NCBI GenBank assembly: GCA_012515235.1
Contig: JAAYYU010000252.1
Location: 1 to 34,567, forward strand
Length of the DNA stretch: 34,567 bases
Source: Candidatus Anammoximicrobium sp.
Lineage (GTDB): Bacteria; Planctomycetota; Planctomycetia; Pirellulales; Pirellulaceae
Reading direction: 5' to 3'
Shown: positions 32,131 through 34,567 of the stretch, piece after piece
Layout of the letters: each line of letters opens with the position of its first letter
How positions within the stretch are numbered: position 1 is the stretch's first letter
Position numbers and translations under genes: made by a program
Notes under the pieces: model-generated
Seen by the model: only the letters and a program-made list of their open reading frames with translations
Databases searched by the model: none
What the model was told of the DNA's origin: nothing

Positions 32131-32697
32131 GTGGGTTACCTGTCCAAGCTGGGGATGGCTGTGGCGGACCAGTGGCCTGTCTGGCTGCTGGCGTCGATCC
32201 TGGTCGTCGCGGCAGTGATCGATGCCATTCGGTTCCGCGTGCCGAACTGGCTGACCTTTCCGCTGATCATGGGCGGCTGGATCTACAGTACGGCGGCCTT
32301 TGGTTGGGAGGGTCTGGGCTGGAGTCTGTTCGGGACGGCGGTGGGCTTCGCCCTGCTGCTTCCGGCGCATGCGATCGGCGGGATGGGGGCTGGCGACGTC
32401 AAGTTGTTTGCCGGCGTCGGAGCCTGGCTGCACGCCACGCAGACCTGGCACGCCTTCTGCGTTTCTGCCATCGCGGGCGGCGTGATCGCCGTCGGCCTGA
32501 TGGTTTGGCGGCGGGATTGGAAGAAGCACTGGGCCCAGTTCCAGATCATCTTCTTTGAGGCCGTGACCATCCGCGACCCGGAGGCCTTGTCCGCGCTTGC
32601 GGCCCAGCGCCGAAGTTCGATGGTGCTCTTGCCCTATGCAGTTCCCATCATGCTGGGCACGGTGCTGTATTTGGCCTGGAGCGGAAAATTCGTGTGA
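32131..32697 (+). CDS. A24 prepilin peptidase, TadV/CpaA type
   Basis: 188 residues, an inner-membrane aspartic protease that cleaves the leader of Flp-type prepilins. The two catalytic aspartates are in place: Asp31 in AVIDAIRFRVPNW and Asp89 in the GMGAGDVKLF motif. The cysteine-rich methylase domain of PilD is absent, as in TadV/CpaA enzymes. I count about five or six membrane segments. GTG 32131 has AGGAGG upstream; the longer open frame from 32074 would put a soluble stretch before the first helix. The C-terminal part (~135-165) carries a hydrophilic insertion. The stop codon overlaps an in-frame GTG of the next gene, but that gene most likely starts 30 bp later. Confidence 0.9.
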   Translation: MGYLSKLGMAVADQWPVWLLASILVVAAVIDAIRFRVPNWLTFPLIMGGWIYSTAAFGWEGLGWSLFGTAVGFALLLPAHAIGGMGAGDVKLFAGVGAWLHATQTWHAFCVSAIAGGVIAVGLMVWRRDWKKHWAQFQIIFFEAVTIRDPEALSALAAQRRSSMVLLPYAVPIMLGTVLYLAWSGKFV

Positions 32698-32726
32698 AAC
32701 GGCGATCGGAGGGGGAGGCAAACGAG

Positions 32727-33203
32727 ATGAACCAAGCGGCGGCAGACTTGCCGGACAATGAAAACCGCAAGCCCGCGGCGGCGGCGCTGACGGTTCGGCC
32801 GCGAGGCGTCTCGGCGCGGAAGAGGCGGGGCACGACCGTGGTCGAGTTCGCCGTGGTCGCGCCGGTCTTCATCCTGCTGGTCTTCGGCATGATCGAATTC
32901 GGCCGGATGGTCATGGTGCATCAGTTGCTGGTCGGCGCAGTGCGCGAAGGCGCGCGGCAGGCCGTCCTGGACGGAGCGACGACACAGAGCGTGGAACAGG
33001 CAGTGCGTGGTTATCTGACCGCGACGTCGATCGACGGAGCGGCGGCGACTGTCACGGTGGCGCCCGATCCGGCGACGGCGGAAACGGGCGTGGCGATGAC
33101 CGTCGAAACGGCGATTGGGTTTGACAAGGTCAGCTGGTTGCCCGCACCGATGTACCTGCGGGAAAAGACGCTGAGCGCGGCGTCGACCATGCGTCATGAA
33201 TAG
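32727..33203 (+). CDS. TadE-like pseudopilin
   Basis: 158 residues. A positively charged stretch (RKRRG, 31-35) precedes a processed-pilin-like helix: VVEFAVVAPVFILLVFGMIEF, with Glu40 five residues after Gly35, the layout expected for TadV-type cleavage. The C-terminal part is a small beta-rich domain typical of TadE-like minor pilins. ATG 32727 is preferred to GTG 32694 because GGAGGGGGAGG sits just upstream and the extra 11 residues are not conserved-looking. The leader before the cleavage site is long at ~35 residues. It is translated directly after the peptidase. Confidence 0.85.
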   Translation: MNQAAADLPDNENRKPAAAALTVRPRGVSARKRRGTTVVEFAVVAPVFILLVFGMIEFGRMVMVHQLLVGAVREGARQAVLDGATTQSVEQAVRGYLTATSIDGAAATVTVAPDPATAETGVAMTVETAIGFDKVSWLPAPMYLREKTLSAASTMRHE

Positions 33204-33227
33204 TTGGATCAAGGGGAGGACGTCACG

Positions 33228-34193
33228 ATGCGGTCAACAGGTTTAATCTTTGTCGCCCTGGGATGCGGCTTGATCGCATCGCTGGGGGCGTATCAGTACT
33301 TGAAAGCCGCCTCGAAGCAGGACGAAACGAAGGCGGTCCTGGTGGCGACCAAGGAAATCAACATCAACGAGCCGCTGAGCCAGGAAAACGTGCGGACCGT
33401 GCAATGGAACAGCCGCACGGTTCCGCTGGGATCGCTGGCGGATTTGAAAGAGATCGAGAACAAGTACGCCCGTATCCGGCTGTATGAAGGCGAACCGATC
33501 CTGGGCGCCAAGGTGATGAACTGGGACGACGCCAGCGGTTCGCTGAAGGTCCCCAAAGGCTACCGGGCGGTTTCGGTCAAGGTGACGATGGAAGCCTCCG
33601 TCTCCAGTTTGATCGAACCCGGCGATCACGTGGATGTGATTGTGGTCGTCAAACGCTCGCAAGACACCCCGCCCATGTCCAAGACGATTCTCCGGGCGGT
33701 CCAGGTGTTTGCCGTGAATTCGCAGATGGCCAAAGTCCAGGACAAGGACAAGACCCTGGACGACATCCGCACCGTCTCGCTGCTGGTCGATCCGGACCAG
33801 GCGGAAAAGCTGGCGATGGGGCAGGATCTGGGGACCATCCGTCTGGCACTTCGCAGTCCCGGCGACGATGCGGCCGACGAGACCCGCGGATGCGACATGG
33901 ACAGGCTGCTGGGCCGCGGAGATGTCGCCGATCCCGACGTCGGCAGCCAAGGCTGGCCGCCAGGCAACGAAGGCGCCGCCGCTGACGAACTGGCGGCGGG
34001 AACTTCCGACGGAGAAAGCGACTGGATCATGGTCATCGACTCACCCACCTCGACACGCACGTTTGCGGTGCCGGAATCGGGGCAAGCCCCGACCCTGACT
34101 GCTTTCGTGGACAAGACCAGTCGTTTGAGTCCGGCAACGCCTGCAACTGGCTCAAACAAGGAGAACTCGCCTGCTCCCATTGCTAAGCCGTAA
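33228..34193 (+). CDS. cpaB: Flp pilus assembly protein CpaB (RcpC)
   Basis: 321 residues. A single N-terminal membrane helix (TGLIFVALGCGLIASLGAY) is followed by a SAF domain at ~36-100 (AVLVATKEININEPL, then IRLYEGEPILGAKV) and the RcpC domain with YRAVSVKV and EPGDHVDVIVVV at 112-141. CpaB anchors in the inner membrane and helps couple the pilus to its outer-membrane channel. ATG 33228 has GGGGAGGA upstream. Residues 210-321 are an acidic, Gly/Ser/Pro/Ala-rich tail without recognisable fold, longer than in typical CpaB, with one strand-like segment at 265-281 (DWIMVIDSPTSTRTFAV). The secretin gene that normally follows is not seen in the remaining 370 bp. Confidence 0.92.
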   Translation: MRSTGLIFVALGCGLIASLGAYQYLKAASKQDETKAVLVATKEININEPLSQENVRTVQWNSRTVPLGSLADLKEIENKYARIRLYEGEPILGAKVMNWDDASGSLKVPKGYRAVSVKVTMEASVSSLIEPGDHVDVIVVVKRSQDTPPMSKTILRAVQVFAVNSQMAKVQDKDKTLDDIRTVSLLVDPDQAEKLAMGQDLGTIRLALRSPGDDAADETRGCDMDRLLGRGDVADPDVGSQGWPPGNEGAAADELAAGTSDGESDWIMVIDSPTSTRTFAVPESGQAPTLTAFVDKTSRLSPATPATGSNKENSPAPIAKP

Positions 34194-34567
34194 GACCGCG
34201 GAGACGGCGGCAAGAATCGGGTTGCCGTTGAAGAAGTCGGTTACGTGGGTTTCTGGCGACTGCGCCGGATGTGCCGATCGCAACAGCTTGGACGGCCGTG
34301 CCGCGCACCGAAGGGCGCCCTGCTCGCAAAATGCCGGTTGTGACGCAGGACTCGCAACGACAACGGCAGCGATGCCCAAATCGAATCAGGACGGATACCA
34401 GGGACGATCGAAGTAGATAGACGTAGCGGTGGATCAGAGCGAGGCGCGGCCTCTGCCAAACCACGCGACGATGACCACCGGTGCCGCCTGCACGGATGAC
34501 GTGGCCCGTTTCCAGCGATCATGCAAGGAAGTGCCCTGGTGCCTCGACAGCGATTGCCTGCAAGCCT
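34194..34567. other. Region after cpaB without a supported gene
   Basis: The expected next Tad gene, the secretin RcpA/CpaC, is not recognisable. A 78-codon frame at 34180-34416 starting with TTG overlaps the cpaB end, but its product is Ala/Arg/Gly-rich, carries several Cys, and shows no signal peptide or secretin motif. A frame from the ATG at 34473 is open to the window edge and cannot be judged. The stretch may be a long spacer or a degraded gene. Confidence 0.4.

Noticed and set aside
34180..34416. 78-codon frame overlapping the end of cpaB
   Set aside because: TTG start far from any ribosome-binding element, no signal peptide or secretin motif; not enough to call the missing secretin.

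Overview
The window reads as chromosomal DNA of a GC-rich member of the Planctomycetota, probably a Pirellulales-like lineage. This is inferred from gene content: exported PQQ-propeller and HEAT-repeat proteins, a DUF6807/PmoA-family protein, a Tat-exported glycoside-hydrolase-like protein, GTG/TTG starts, loosely packed genes and dispersed palindromic repeats. No rRNA or tRNA gene and no CRISPR array was seen. Because of the high GC content, long antisense open frames cover most real genes; these were discarded.

Layout. 0-2.5 kb: a lone serine-recombinase-like gene (minus), a small unknown gene, and a YjbQ gene followed by an N-terminally truncated second copy. 2.5-5.8 kb: a large exported PQQ-like propeller protein with a class I methyltransferase-like domain inside it. 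5.85-10.8 kb (minus): a probable operon of argH, an exported HEAT protein carrying a degenerate receiver-like domain, and a sigma-54 activator without a receiver; a good sigma-70-type promoter lies upstream of argH. 10.98-16.3 kb: a lipoprotein, a secreted protein of unknown function closed by a strong hairpin terminator, a small membrane protein, and an Aas-type AMP-forming acyl ligase.

16.7-24 kb: four exported proteins consistent with polysaccharide or glycoside turnover: a TIM-barrel hydrolase-like protein, a DUF6807 protein, a clan-A type glycosidase and a protein with two alpha/beta-hydrolase domains. 24.2-27.7 kb (plus): a COG2085 dehydrogenase, an exported D-aminoacylase-type amidohydrolase and an iron-containing alcohol dehydrogenase, the last two overlapping by 4 bp. 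27.8-31.6 kb: a second exported HEAT protein, a TIGR01777 epimerase and a membrane-anchored EEP-family nuclease or phosphatase. 31.96-34.2 kb (plus): the start of a Tad/Flp pilus locus (tiny membrane peptide, A24 prepilin peptidase, TadE-like protein, CpaB). The last 370 bp hold no gene I can support.

Two repeat families stand out. One is a ~225 bp nested palindromic element, present twice in opposite orientation (19.76-19.98 kb and 29.23-29.45 kb). The other is a short hairpin repeat found four times, each time just 3' of a plus-strand gene. I did not find a convincing new defence or mobile system. The most unusual items are the exported propeller-methyltransferase fusion, the exported HEAT/pseudo-receiver protein co-transcribed with argH, and the 225 bp palindromic element.
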